A stretch of 39,731 nucleotides of DNA from contig UQIS01000025.1 of the NCBI GenBank assembly GCA_900541245.1, forward strand, positions 1 to 39,731, read 5' to 3'. The DNA is from an uncultured Collinsella sp. GTDB lineage: Bacteria > Actinomycetota > Coriobacteriia > Coriobacteriales > Coriobacteriaceae. Below, piece by piece: positions 25,054 to 32,653 of this stretch. The notes under the pieces were generated by a model, which was not told where the DNA came from, did not search any database, and saw only the letters and a program-made list of their open reading frames with translations. The translations under genes were made by a program, and so were the position numbers. The stretch's first letter is position 1. Every line of letters begins with the position of its first letter.

Positions 25054-26716
25054 GAAAGTTTGCTCCTTCCCGATCTTGTTTGCGCTGCTTACCCTCCTGA
25101 TCGGCACCTGCGCGGTTGTGTTCCCCGCTTCCGCGCAGGCCGCGCCGACCTCGACCGGTTCCATCACGGTGAGCGGCACCGTGGCAAGCAGCTACGACGC
25201 CTACCAGATTTTTAGCGCCAACGTTGTCGACGGCGACAACGACGCCAAGATCGACACTGACCTCTCCTGGGCAAGCGACGCCGTGCGCGACGCCGCGCTG
25301 CCTGTGCTGCACAGCGCCGGCATGTCCAAATCCCAGACCACCGCGCAGGAAGCTGCCGAGTGGCTCAACACCGATTCTCACCTTACGAGCGCGCTGAGCG
25401 CACAGCTCGCTCGTTCCCTTCAGAGCTCTGGCGCCGTGTCCGTGGCCCTTAACGCGGGCACGACGGCCGAGCTGCCCTGCGGCTACTGGCTCATCGTCGC
25501 CGACGACGACGCCATCGCCCAGGGCGAGGCCGGCAGCGCGCCGATCATGGCCCTGGTGGGCGGCAGCGCCGTCACCGTCAAGCCCAAGGCCGCGACCCCC
25601 AAGGTCGCCAAGCGCGTGCTGGAGGACAGCACCGCTGCCTGGCAGAAGGCCGCCGACGCCACGGTTGCTGACGACCTGTACTGGCGCCTCTCTGCCACGG
25701 TCCCGGCGGGTCTTACCGCCTACGACACCTATACGGTGCAGTTCGTCGACACCATGAGCGCGGGGCTCGACCTCTCCAAGGTCGCTGCGAGCATTCGCGT
25801 GTACGTGGCGGCGGGCGCGGACGGCGGCTTCGACGCCGTTTCGGCCGGCAAGGACGGCCGCGTCGGCACCGAGCCCGCGAAGGGCTGGACCGATATCACG
25901 GCCCAGTGCGCCACCAAGGTAGCGGTCGACGGCAAGACCTTCACCGTGCGCACCGGCGACCTCATCGCCGCGCTCGGCGGGGCCGACGCCTTTACCGCGG
26001 GCGCCCGCGTGGTCGCCGTGTATAACGCGCCGCTCAACAGCGCGTGCAACCACGGCATCGCGAAGGGCAACCCCAACGAGGTCTACCTGCGCTACCCGCG
26101 CTCTCCCTTTACCGACCAGTCCGGCGACGCGGGCTTCACCCGCACGCCGAGCGACGATGCGTGCGCCTACACCTGGGATCTCGCGCTCACCAAGCGCGGC
26201 AGCGACGGCGACAAGCCGCTTGCCGGGGCGGTCCTGAGCATCGCTGACGACCGCGGTCGCACGCTGGCGGCCGACGGCACGTGGGATGCGGAGGGCAAGG
26301 CCACCGTCACCACGGGCGAGGACGGCCGCGTGACCGTCTCGGGCGTGGACTCGGGCAAGCTGGAGGTCCGCGAGCTCAAGGCGCCCAAGGGCTACACCGC
26401 CTTCGAGGGCGCGCGCTCCGTGACGGTCAAGGCCGAGGGCCTGGACGTCGACCAGGTGGCCGCCGCCAAGCCCAAACTCACCATTACGGCTGAGTCGCCC
26501 CTGCGCGCCGACAGCGCGGACGGGTCGACGGGCAGCCTGGAGGCGTCGCTCATCAACACGCCCACCGACACACCCCCTAGCATTACCACCGGAGGCTTTA
26601 TGCCCTCGACTGGCGATATGGCAATGTACGCCGCGGCCGCCGCAGCGGTCGCCGGAGCCGCGCTCATCGTGGTCGCGCTCCTGGTCAAGCGGGGAGGTGG
26701 CAGCCATAAAGAGTAG
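25046..26716 (+). CDS. Fimbrial/pilin protein with isopeptide-forming domain, MPSTG sorting motif
   Basis: This 556-residue protein has a signal peptide (about 1-33, ending ASAQAAP), repeated beta domains and a C-terminal sorting signal with MPSTG (519-523), a hydrophobic helix and KRGGGSHKE. The N-terminal domain (SYDAYQIFSANVVDGDND) is clearly paralogous to the next pilin (FYGYQIFTADVKDG). A middle domain starts near KPKAATPKVAKRV, and a SpaA-type domain contains LEVRELKAPKGYTAFEG. It is probably an ancillary or basal pilin. The start is GTG at 25046, overlapping the previous stop by eight bases after GGGAGG. Its third-codon positions are markedly more GC-rich than in either neighbouring pilin gene, suggesting a different history. 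Confidence 0.82.
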   Translation: MNKKVCSFPILFALLTLLIGTCAVVFPASAQAAPTSTGSITVSGTVASSYDAYQIFSANVVDGDNDAKIDTDLSWASDAVRDAALPVLHSAGMSKSQTTAQEAAEWLNTDSHLTSALSAQLARSLQSSGAVSVALNAGTTAELPCGYWLIVADDDAIAQGEAGSAPIMALVGGSAVTVKPKAATPKVAKRVLEDSTAAWQKAADATVADDLYWRLSATVPAGLTAYDTYTVQFVDTMSAGLDLSKVAASIRVYVAAGADGGFDAVSAGKDGRVGTEPAKGWTDITAQCATKVAVDGKTFTVRTGDLIAALGGADAFTAGARVVAVYNAPLNSACNHGIAKGNPNEVYLRYPRSPFTDQSGDAGFTRTPSDDACAYTWDLALTKRGSDGDKPLAGAVLSIADDRGRTLAADGTWDAEGKATVTTGEDGRVTVSGVDSGKLEVRELKAPKGYTAFEGARSVTVKAEGLDVDQVAAAKPKLTITAESPLRADSADGSTGSLEASLINTPTDTPPSITTGGFMPSTGDMAMYAAAAAAVAGAALIVVALLVKRGGGSHKE

Positions 26717-26824
26717 CTGGCAGCCCCACAGAGAGCGGGGCGAGACGTAGCGAAGTAGATGCTAAGACACAGACAGATAGATTTAGATCAGATGGAATTC
26801 GAGCAGAAAGTAGAGGAAAAGAAG

Positions 26825-28543
26825 ATGAGCATGAGCAAGAACATCGCACGCCTGGCAGTAACGGCAGGCCTTACCGCAGCGTTGAGCTTCGGTGGAGTCA
26901 TGGCTCCGGTGACCATGGCGTTTGCAGCTGAGGGTGCGACTGCAACGGCCAATGGCTCGGTGAAAATCGCGAACGTTAAGGACAACCATACCGAGTTCTA
27001 TGGCTATCAGATTTTTACGGCTGATGTTAAGGACGGTAAAGTTTCCAATATCACTTGGGCAAACGAGGAAGTGGAGGCGGCTGTCAAGAGCGTTATTAAG
27101 ACCGTAGAACCGAGCTACGCTGTAACTACCGCTCAAGATGCTGCGGACTGGATCACGAATCAGGTAAAGGGAACCAGTGATACATTTCGCGTCGGTCCTG
27201 ACAACGTTGCCTATAAGATTGCTGCTGCTGTAGACAATCTTACAGAGCAAAAGACAACGACCAATGGCGTTGCCTCCGGCCTTGAGCATGGCTACTGGCT
27301 CTTTGTGACCAAGGCTGACACTATTGGTGATGGCGAGGCGGGTACGTCCCCCATTTTCACTGTCGTGGGAGACACGCCCGTTGAGGTCAACGAGAAAACT
27401 GGTATCCCCACCGTCGAGAAGAAGATCGTGAGCGATGCCGATGGCAAAGAGCACGATGCTGCCGACTCCCAGATCGGCCAGAACGTGACGTACAACCTTT
27501 ACGGCACCATTGCCGAGAACTATGACAAGTACGACACGTATTTCTACGAGTTCTCCGATCAGATTTCCAAGGGTCTGACGCTGCAGAAGAATAGCGCCAA
27601 GGTCTATCTGTACGCTTCGTATACGGCGGCGAAAGCTGATCCGAACCATGAGAATAATACGGCTACAGACATTACAAATGCCTTTACCGAGGCGTCCTCT
27701 AATGCTGATCCATCTGACGGTAGCGTTAAGACGACATGGACCCGCGACAACCTTAAAACTATCCCAGACGTGACCATCACCAAGGATTCTTGCATCGTTG
27801 TCTCCTATACGGCACAGATCAATAGCCATGCGGTCGTCGGTAAGAATGATAGCGGAAAGGGCAATCCCAACACCGTAACGCTTTGCTACTCCAACAACCC
27901 CATGACCACGGAGCGTGGTAAAACCGTGCCCGATACGGTCAGGGACTACACCTACGGCCTCAAGATCAACAAGGTCGACCTGGGCACCGAGAAGGCCCTC
28001 AAAGGCGCCAAGTTCACCATCACGACCAATGGAGACGAGAACGGCGCCGTTAAATATGTCAAGGATGATGGCACTCTGAGCGCCGACCGTGTTGAGCTTA
28101 CGACGGACAACAATGGTGTTCTTAAACTTAAAGGACTCGATGCCGGCCTCTATACCGTCAAGGAGGTTACTCCCCCCTCTGGTTACACCGCGATCGACCA
28201 GTTCACCTTCGAGATCAAGCCGACCATGAAAGACAATGATCCGAATACAGGCCTTACCGGCCTCACTCATGATCTTGATACCAACAATCAGGCAGGCAAG
28301 GTCATCGCTGGCCTCACCGATGGGAATGCTGGCGATAATACGTTGACGGCAGTGGATGACTCGGAGATAGATGATGAGGGCTACTACAACATCACCGTTG
28401 GCGATACCAAGCAGGTTGGCCTCCCACTGACCGGTCTCAACGGCGTGACCTTCACTTGGATTGCTGGTGGCGCGGTGCTGTGCATCGGCGTGGCGCACCT
28501 CATCCGCAGCCGTAAGCAGGCTGAGGAGTCCGAGCAGGAGTAA
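26825..28543 (+). CDS. Major backbone pilin, LPLTG sorting motif
   Basis: This 572-residue protein has a signal peptide (about 1-37, ending MAFAAEG), three or so immunoglobulin-like domains and a sorting signal LPLTG (533-537) with a hydrophobic helix and SRKQAEESEQE. A Lys-rich segment VNEKTGIPTVEKKI opens the second domain, where backbone pilins usually carry the linking lysine. The isopeptide-forming domain includes YDKYDTYFYEFSDQISKGL. The last domain is SpaA-like with E-box YTVKEVTPPSGYTAID. A class C sortase would join such subunits head to tail. The start at 26825 follows AGGAAAAG; an ATG six bases later is also possible. It follows the paralogous pilin by about 108 bases and is followed by a strong terminator. 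Confidence 0.85.
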   Translation: MSMSKNIARLAVTAGLTAALSFGGVMAPVTMAFAAEGATATANGSVKIANVKDNHTEFYGYQIFTADVKDGKVSNITWANEEVEAAVKSVIKTVEPSYAVTTAQDAADWITNQVKGTSDTFRVGPDNVAYKIAAAVDNLTEQKTTTNGVASGLEHGYWLFVTKADTIGDGEAGTSPIFTVVGDTPVEVNEKTGIPTVEKKIVSDADGKEHDAADSQIGQNVTYNLYGTIAENYDKYDTYFYEFSDQISKGLTLQKNSAKVYLYASYTAAKADPNHENNTATDITNAFTEASSNADPSDGSVKTTWTRDNLKTIPDVTITKDSCIVVSYTAQINSHAVVGKNDSGKGNPNTVTLCYSNNPMTTERGKTVPDTVRDYTYGLKINKVDLGTEKALKGAKFTITTNGDENGAVKYVKDDGTLSADRVELTTDNNGVLKLKGLDAGLYTVKEVTPPSGYTAIDQFTFEIKPTMKDNDPNTGLTGLTHDLDTNNQAGKVIAGLTDGNAGDNTLTAVDDSEIDDEGYYNITVGDTKQVGLPLTGLNGVTFTWIAGGAVLCIGVAHLIRSRKQAEESEQE

Positions 28544-28643
28544 CGCTCGCTCACCCATCCCTTTGGCAGGTGGGATGTGATGGCCATGAGACTTGCGGAC
28601 ACTTTTCTCGTCCATCCACGTTCTTGCTTTGCCATTCTCTTTT

Positions 28644-28681
28644 CGGGGCAGATTCCGCACTGGAGTCTGCCCCGTTTTTTG
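28644..28681 (+). terminator. Terminator of the pilin operon
   Basis: CGGGGCAGA (28644-28652) and TCTGCCCCG (28666-28674) form a perfect 9-bp stem around a 13-base loop, followed by six T. It lies about 100 bases after the major pilin stop. Confidence 0.88.
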
Positions 28682-28687
28682 GGATAA

Positions 28688-28822
28688 CGCAGCCAGCCTC
28701 CACCGTCCGATGCGGGTACGTTCGTCATCGCGTTTCTTGACTCGTATGAGGTTCGGTTTAAGGTCCGTAGGCGCACGCGCGGTGCGGACGGTAGAAGGCA
28801 TTTGCGCCGCAAGCGCAAATAA
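28688..28822 (+). pseudogene. 5'-truncated copy of the small basic membrane peptide gene
   Basis: From 28718 the reading frame repeats the last 34 codons of the gene at 29153 (TFVIAFLDSYEVRFKVRRR onward) with no amino-acid difference up to the stop. The start codon, ribosome site and first 15 codons are missing: the frame is open only from 28688 and contains no ATG, GTG or TTG before the shared part. It is therefore probably not translated. Confidence 0.7.
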
Positions 28823-28970
28823 GAATGCCCGGGGGTCGGATCCCGGGCATTTAACAAAAGCTGAAAACTAGGCCGCCCGCGCTCTCGTACACTTACGCGG
28901 GGTGCGTCGTTTTCTATTGACATTGTATCCCGAATCACCCAGCCGATTCGGGACATTTTGAAAACGCAAA
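28714..28970 (+). repeat. Long direct repeat, copy 1
   Basis: About 255 bases here repeat at 29194-29448, offset by 480 bases. The first 110 or so are nearly identical and the rest is diverged but colinear. The unit holds the end of a small gene, a terminator-like hairpin with ATGCCCGGG/CCCGGGCAT arms (28826-28852) and a second hairpin TCCCGAATC/GATTCGGGA (28928-28953). Confidence 0.9.
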
Positions 28971-29152
28971 CACGTCGGGCAAATCCGGACAATGCGGCCA
29001 GGCTCCGCTGGACGGGGAATCGTGTTTGTAACTATCGAACAAATGTTTGTCAAAATCGCGTTTACCAGGCGTAAGTGCGTGTGCTCACGGTAAAATACCC
29101 TTGCGACGCATCCCGTGCGCGGGCGGCCGACGACTCGATCGGAGGTCCCCAA

Positions 29153-29302
29153 ATGTTGAAATTCCTTAACGTGCTCGCTGCCCTCGCGGCGGTGGGCACG
29201 TTCGTCATCGCGTTTCTTGACTCGTATGAGGTTCGGTTTAAGGTCCGTAGGCGCACGCGCGGTGCGGACGGTAGAAGGCATTTGCGCCGAAAGCGCAAAT
29301 AA
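29153..29302 (+). CDS. Small basic membrane peptide, 49 aa, unknown function
   Basis: The 49-residue product has one hydrophobic helix (residues about 3-25, FLNVLAALAAVGTFVIAFLD) and a strongly basic tail rich in Arg and Lys (RRRTRGADGRRHLRRKRK), giving a predicted N-out, C-in membrane peptide. The ATG at 29153 follows GGAGG with good spacing, and a terminator follows the stop, so this looks like a real gene unit. TAAAAT at 29091-29096 may be its -10. I do not recognise the family. It sits between the pilins and the sortase, and a truncated duplicate lies 480 bases upstream with its protein-coding part conserved at the amino-acid level. Confidence 0.6.
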   Translation: MLKFLNVLAALAAVGTFVIAFLDSYEVRFKVRRRTRGADGRRHLRRKRK

Positions 29303-29448
29303 GAATGCCCGGGGTTAGAGGCCCGGGCATTTAACAACACCGGAAACTGGTCGCCCGCGCTCCAAAGTACTTACGCGGGGTGCGTCGTTTCCTGTAGCTA
29401 TTGTATCCCGAATCGCCCCGCCGATTCGGGACATTTTGAAAACGCAAA
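29194..29448 (+). repeat. Long direct repeat, copy 2
   Basis: This is the complete-gene copy of the 28714-28970 repeat. It covers codons 15-49 of the small peptide gene, the ATGCCCGGG/CCCGGGCAT hairpin and the TCCCGAATC/GATTCGGGA hairpin (29406-29431). Confidence 0.9.
29306..29335 (+). terminator. Terminator of the small peptide gene
   Basis: ATGCCCGGG and CCCGGGCAT form a 9-bp stem around a short loop, followed by TTAAC, four bases after the stop. The equivalent hairpin at 28826-28852 follows the truncated copy with a different loop. Confidence 0.7.
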
Positions 29449-29562
29449 TGCTGGCCCATGCTCGCGCCGCACAATGCTGTCTTGCTGTGTTGTCCGGCGC
29501 GGAAGCTCGCTAATCGGCTATTATTTGTTTAGACAACTTGAGTTGTAGAGGAGTGACCGGCG

Positions 29563-30501
29563 ATGGTGCAGGGCGCCAAACATATGAAGAGCAATAACAC
29601 CGCGGCCAACGGTGGCTCAAGCCCTCAACCCAAACCTCAACCAAAGCCCAAGCGCCGCCGCAAGCGACTGCCGCGCTGGGCCGACCGGCTCATCACCATC
29701 GTCATCATCCTTATTGGCGTGGGCCTTATGACCTGGCCGTGGATCTTGGACCGGCTCGAGGCCTCGGGCGTGTTCAACCAGATCAGCACCGTGTCCAGCA
29801 CCGTGGACGCGCTGTCTGCCGAGGAGCGCGAGCGCATCCTGCTCCAGGCGCGTTCCTTTAACGAACAGCTTGCCGGCGAGGCCACCGAGCTTCCCGCCGA
29901 CCAGATCGAGCCCTACGCCCAGCAGCTCATCTTTGACCGCGACCCCATGATGAGCTGGGTCGAGATCCCCTCCATCGACGTGAGCATGCCCATCTACCAC
30001 GGCACGAGCGAGGAAGTCCTCATGGCGGGCGTCGGCCACCTGGAGGGCACGAGCCTGCCGGTGGGCGGCACCTCGACGCATTGCGTGCTCACCGCGCACT
30101 CGGGCATGCGCAACCTGAGCATGTTCGACGACATTCACTCGCTGGAGCCCGGCGACCTGGTGCTGCTGCACACCATGAACAAGACGCTCGCCTACAAGAT
30201 GGTGGACTCCGAGGTGGTGCTGCCCGAGGAGATGGAGTCGCTGACCATCGAGCCCGGCGCCGACAAAGTGACGCTCGTCACCTGCACGCCCTACGGCGTG
30301 AACGACCATCGCCTGCTGGTGCACTGCGTGCGCACCAAGTACAGTAAGAAGGACGTCGACAAGCAAAAGTCGCTGGCCGGCCGCCACTGGGGCAAGCGCG
30401 AGTTCGCCGTGCTCATCGTGGTCGTAGCCATTGTGCTGTTGCTGCTGGACATCGTGATCCACGCGGTCCGCAAGCGCCGCAAGGCCAAGGCCTCGGCATA
30501 A
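29563..30501 (+). CDS. Class C sortase (pilus polymerase)
   Basis: This 312-residue membrane enzyme has a basic cytoplasmic N-terminus, a first transmembrane helix (about 42-62), the sortase barrel and a second helix near the C-terminus (about 276-297) followed by RKRRKAKASA. Two anchors are typical of class C sortases. The catalytic triad is H179 (LTAHSGM), C241 (LVTCTPYG) and R250 (DHRLLVHCVR). The enzyme would cut the LPLSG, MPSTG and LPLTG signals of the upstream pilins and link subunits by isopeptide bonds. The ATG follows GGAG at 29550; a second ATG at 29584 is possible. No housekeeping class E or A sortase is in the window. It is 1 kb from the last pilin gene and has its own upstream region. 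Confidence 0.93.
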   Translation: MVQGAKHMKSNNTAANGGSSPQPKPQPKPKRRRKRLPRWADRLITIVIILIGVGLMTWPWILDRLEASGVFNQISTVSSTVDALSAEERERILLQARSFNEQLAGEATELPADQIEPYAQQLIFDRDPMMSWVEIPSIDVSMPIYHGTSEEVLMAGVGHLEGTSLPVGGTSTHCVLTAHSGMRNLSMFDDIHSLEPGDLVLLHTMNKTLAYKMVDSEVVLPEEMESLTIEPGADKVTLVTCTPYGVNDHRLLVHCVRTKYSKKDVDKQKSLAGRHWGKREFAVLIVVVAIVLLLLDIVIHAVRKRRKAKASA

Positions 30502-30515
30502 GACATTCTCCAGAA

Positions 30516-30548
30516 CCACCACAATGGGGACAGACACCTTTGTGGTGG
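30516..30548. repeat. Palindromic repeat family B, copy 4
   Basis: CCACCACAATGG and CCTTTGTGGTGG arms enclose GGACAGACA. It lies 15 bases after the sortase stop and 11 bases before family A copy 4. Confidence 0.75.
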
Positions 30549-30559
30549 TCGGGGCTTCC

Positions 30560-30623
30560 AAACCATCACAACATTCGATGAAAATCTCGATTTTGACGAA
30601 AAGTGTCGAATGTTGTGATGGTT
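30560..30623 (-). repeat. Palindromic repeat family A, copy 4 (inverted orientation)
   Basis: Arms AAACCATCACAACATTCGA and TCGAATGTTGTGATGGTTT flank TGAAAATCTCGATTTTGACG, an internal smaller palindrome. Sequence and orientation match copy 3. Confidence 0.85.
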
Positions 30624-30730
30624 TTCATTGCGGTCGGGACGGTTTTCGTTGTGGGCGGGACGGTTTTCGCTATGGACGGTGCGCTTTCGCTGCAGAACCG
30701 CCAGCCCGCCGCCTGCCAGCCCGCCGCCCT
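30620..30730 (+). repeat. Short tandem repeats upstream of gatC
   Basis: Three imperfect 21-base units start at 30620, 30641 and 30662, each beginning GGTTTTC. Two 15-base units CCAGCCCGCCGCCTG and CCAGCCCGCCGCCCT follow at 30701-30730. No gene is supported here. The first unit overlaps the end of family A copy 4 by four bases. Confidence 0.6.
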
Positions 30731-30786
30731 CGTTACGTTTTCGCTGCATTTGGGTAAAGCGCCTGCTCCAAGCCGGCGCCGCCCTG

Positions 30787-30792
30787 TATACT
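30787..30792 (+). promoter_or_regulatory. Candidate -10 element of the gatCAB operon
   Basis: TATACT preceded directly by TG lies 36 bases before the gatC start. No clear -35 hexamer is visible at the expected distance. Confidence 0.4.
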
Positions 30793-30827
30793 AGAGCGGT
30801 TTAACTGTTATGCGGAAGGGAGCGCCT

Positions 30828-31139
30828 ATGGCACTCAGCGAGAAAGACGTGCGCGGCATCGCCGAGTACGCAAAGATCGCACTGACCGATGACGAGCTCA
30901 CCCAGATGACGTCCTACCTGAACGACGCCGTCCAGATGCTCGAGCCCGTCTTGCAATATGACTTGCCCGACGTGGAGCCCACGTTCCATCCCATCGGAAG
31001 CCTGTCCAACGTGATGGGCGATGACCTGCGCGAGCCCGAGCGCGACCTGCCGCTCGACGTTGCGCTCGAAAACGCCGGCAGCGCGCGCGACCGCTACTTC
31101 CGCGTGCCGTCCATTTTGGGAGAGGGGGAGAGCGAGTAA
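30828..31139 (+). CDS. gatC: Asp/Glu-tRNA amidotransferase subunit C
   Basis: This 103-residue protein is the small stabilising subunit of the GatCAB complex. It has the family features: EKDVRGIAEYAKIALTDDEL, a middle helix ending LNDAVQMLEPVLQYD, then VEPTFHPI and a C-terminal NAGSARDRYFRVPSIL. I chose the ATG at 30828 because GGAAGGG precedes it with proper spacing and the protein then starts at the family's usual point; an ATG at 30810 would add six residues. Its TAA overlaps the gatA ATG (TAATG), so subunits are translationally coupled. Confidence 0.93.
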   Translation: MALSEKDVRGIAEYAKIALTDDELTQMTSYLNDAVQMLEPVLQYDLPDVEPTFHPIGSLSNVMGDDLREPERDLPLDVALENAGSARDRYFRVPSILGEGESE

Positions 31140-32653
31140 TGGCGCTAAGCTTCGATTCCCTTACCGCCGCCCAGATTGCCGCGGGCGTTTCCGCAGGCGA
31201 CTTTACCGCTACCGAGGTGGCTCAGGCCTCCCTTGCCGCCATCGAGGCACGCGAGGGCGGGGTCCAGGCATTCCTGCAGGTGGCGCCCGAGCTTGCGCTC
31301 GAGGCCGCCGCGCGCGTGGATGCCGACCGTGCCGCGGGCAAGCCGCTGCCCCCGCTTGCGGGCGTGCCGCTGGCCATCAAGGACAACATGAACCTTGTGG
31401 GCACGCGCACCACCTGCGCTTCCCGCATGCTCGGGGACTACCAGAGCGTCTACACCGCCACCTGCGTCCAGCGCATGCTCAATGCCGGCTGCCTGCCTAT
31501 GGGCAAGGCCAACATGGACGAGTTTGCTTTTGGCAGCTCCACCGAGAGCTCGGCGTTCCACCGCACCAACAACCCCTGGGATACCGAGCGCGTGCCCGGC
31601 GGCTCCTCGGGCGGCTCCGCTGCCGCCGTCGCCGCGGGCGAGGTCGCGCTTTCGCTGGGCTCGGACACCGGCGGCTCCATTCGCCAGCCGGCGTCGCTGT
31701 GCGGCGTGGTGGGTTTTAAGCCCACGTACGGCGCCGTGAGCCGTTACGGCGTGGTTGCCTTTGGCTCGTCGCTCGACCAGGTGGGACCCTTCGGCCGCAC
31801 GGTCGAGGATGTCGCGCTGGCCATGAACGTGCTTACCGGCGCGGGCCACGATCCGTACGACTGCACCAGCCAGGATTGCGCCGTCGACTTTACCGAGCAT
31901 CTCAACGACAGCATCGAGGGCAAGCGCGTGGGCATCATCCCCGCGTTTATGGAGGCCGAGGGCCTGACGCCCGAGGTCAAGGCCGCTGTTCAGCGCGCCG
32001 CCCAGGAGCTGCAGAACCAGGGCGCCGAGCTGGTCGAGGTCGACCTGCCGCACCTGGACGCCGCCATCGCCGCCTACTACGTCATCGGCCCGGCCGAGGC
32101 GTTCTCCAACCTGGCTCGTTTTGACGGCATTCGCTACGGCTATCAGGAGGAGGGGTGCGCCAACCTGTCCGACCAGAGCTCGCTCTCGCGTGCCCACGGC
32201 TTTGGTGCCGAGGCCAAGCGTCGTCAGATGCTCGGCGCCTACCTGCTGAGCTCGGGCGTGTACGACAAGTACTACTACGCTGCGCAAAAGGCCCGCACGC
32301 TCATCACACAGGACTACGATGCCGCGTATGCCAAGGTGGACACCATCCTCATGCCCGCCTCGCCGCGCACGGCCTTTAAGTTTGGCGAGATCAGCGACCC
32401 CACGCAGATGTACCTCTCCGACCTGTACACCATCTCGCTCAACATTTGCGGCAACGGTGGTATCTCGGTGCCGCTGGGCCTGGGTGAGGACAGCAAACTG
32501 CCCGTTTCTGCCCAGCTGGTTGGTCCGGCCTTTAAGGACCGTCAGCTGCTCATGTTTGCCCGCGCCCTTGAGCGCGGCTTTGCCGATGCCGCCACGGGTG
32601 CGCCCGCGCTTTCCGTCGCGCCCGATTTTGCCGGGAAGGGAGGCGAGCTGTAA
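31139..32653 (+). CDS. gatA: Asp/Glu-tRNA amidotransferase subunit A
   Basis: This 504-residue amidase-signature enzyme releases ammonia from glutamine, which travels to GatB. The Ser-cisSer-Lys triad is K81 (PLAIKDNMN), S156 (GGSSGGSAAA) and S180 (GSDTGGSIRQPAS). Length and order match GatA. Genes overlap on both sides by the TAATG arrangement, giving gatCAB an operon with coupled translation. The complex makes Gln-tRNA from Glu-tRNA(Gln), and often Asn-tRNA from Asp-tRNA(Asn), in bacteria lacking the matching synthetase. Confidence 0.96.
   Translation: MALSFDSLTAAQIAAGVSAGDFTATEVAQASLAAIEAREGGVQAFLQVAPELALEAAARVDADRAAGKPLPPLAGVPLAIKDNMNLVGTRTTCASRMLGDYQSVYTATCVQRMLNAGCLPMGKANMDEFAFGSSTESSAFHRTNNPWDTERVPGGSSGGSAAAVAAGEVALSLGSDTGGSIRQPASLCGVVGFKPTYGAVSRYGVVAFGSSLDQVGPFGRTVEDVALAMNVLTGAGHDPYDCTSQDCAVDFTEHLNDSIEGKRVGIIPAFMEAEGLTPEVKAAVQRAAQELQNQGAELVEVDLPHLDAAIAAYYVIGPAEAFSNLARFDGIRYGYQEEGCANLSDQSSLSRAHGFGAEAKRRQMLGAYLLSSGVYDKYYYAAQKARTLITQDYDAAYAKVDTILMPASPRTAFKFGEISDPTQMYLSDLYTISLNICGNGGISVPLGLGEDSKLPVSAQLVGPAFKDRQLLMFARALERGFADAATGAPALSVAPDFAGKGGEL

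Noticed and set aside
26783..28801. 672-codon open frame antisense to the major pilin
   Set aside because: Opposite an intact pilin with signal peptide and sorting motif; no protein features of its own.
28593..28871. 92-codon open frame after the pilin terminator
   Set aside because: Different frame from the conserved duplicate peptide, crosses a strong terminator, and has no ribosome site.
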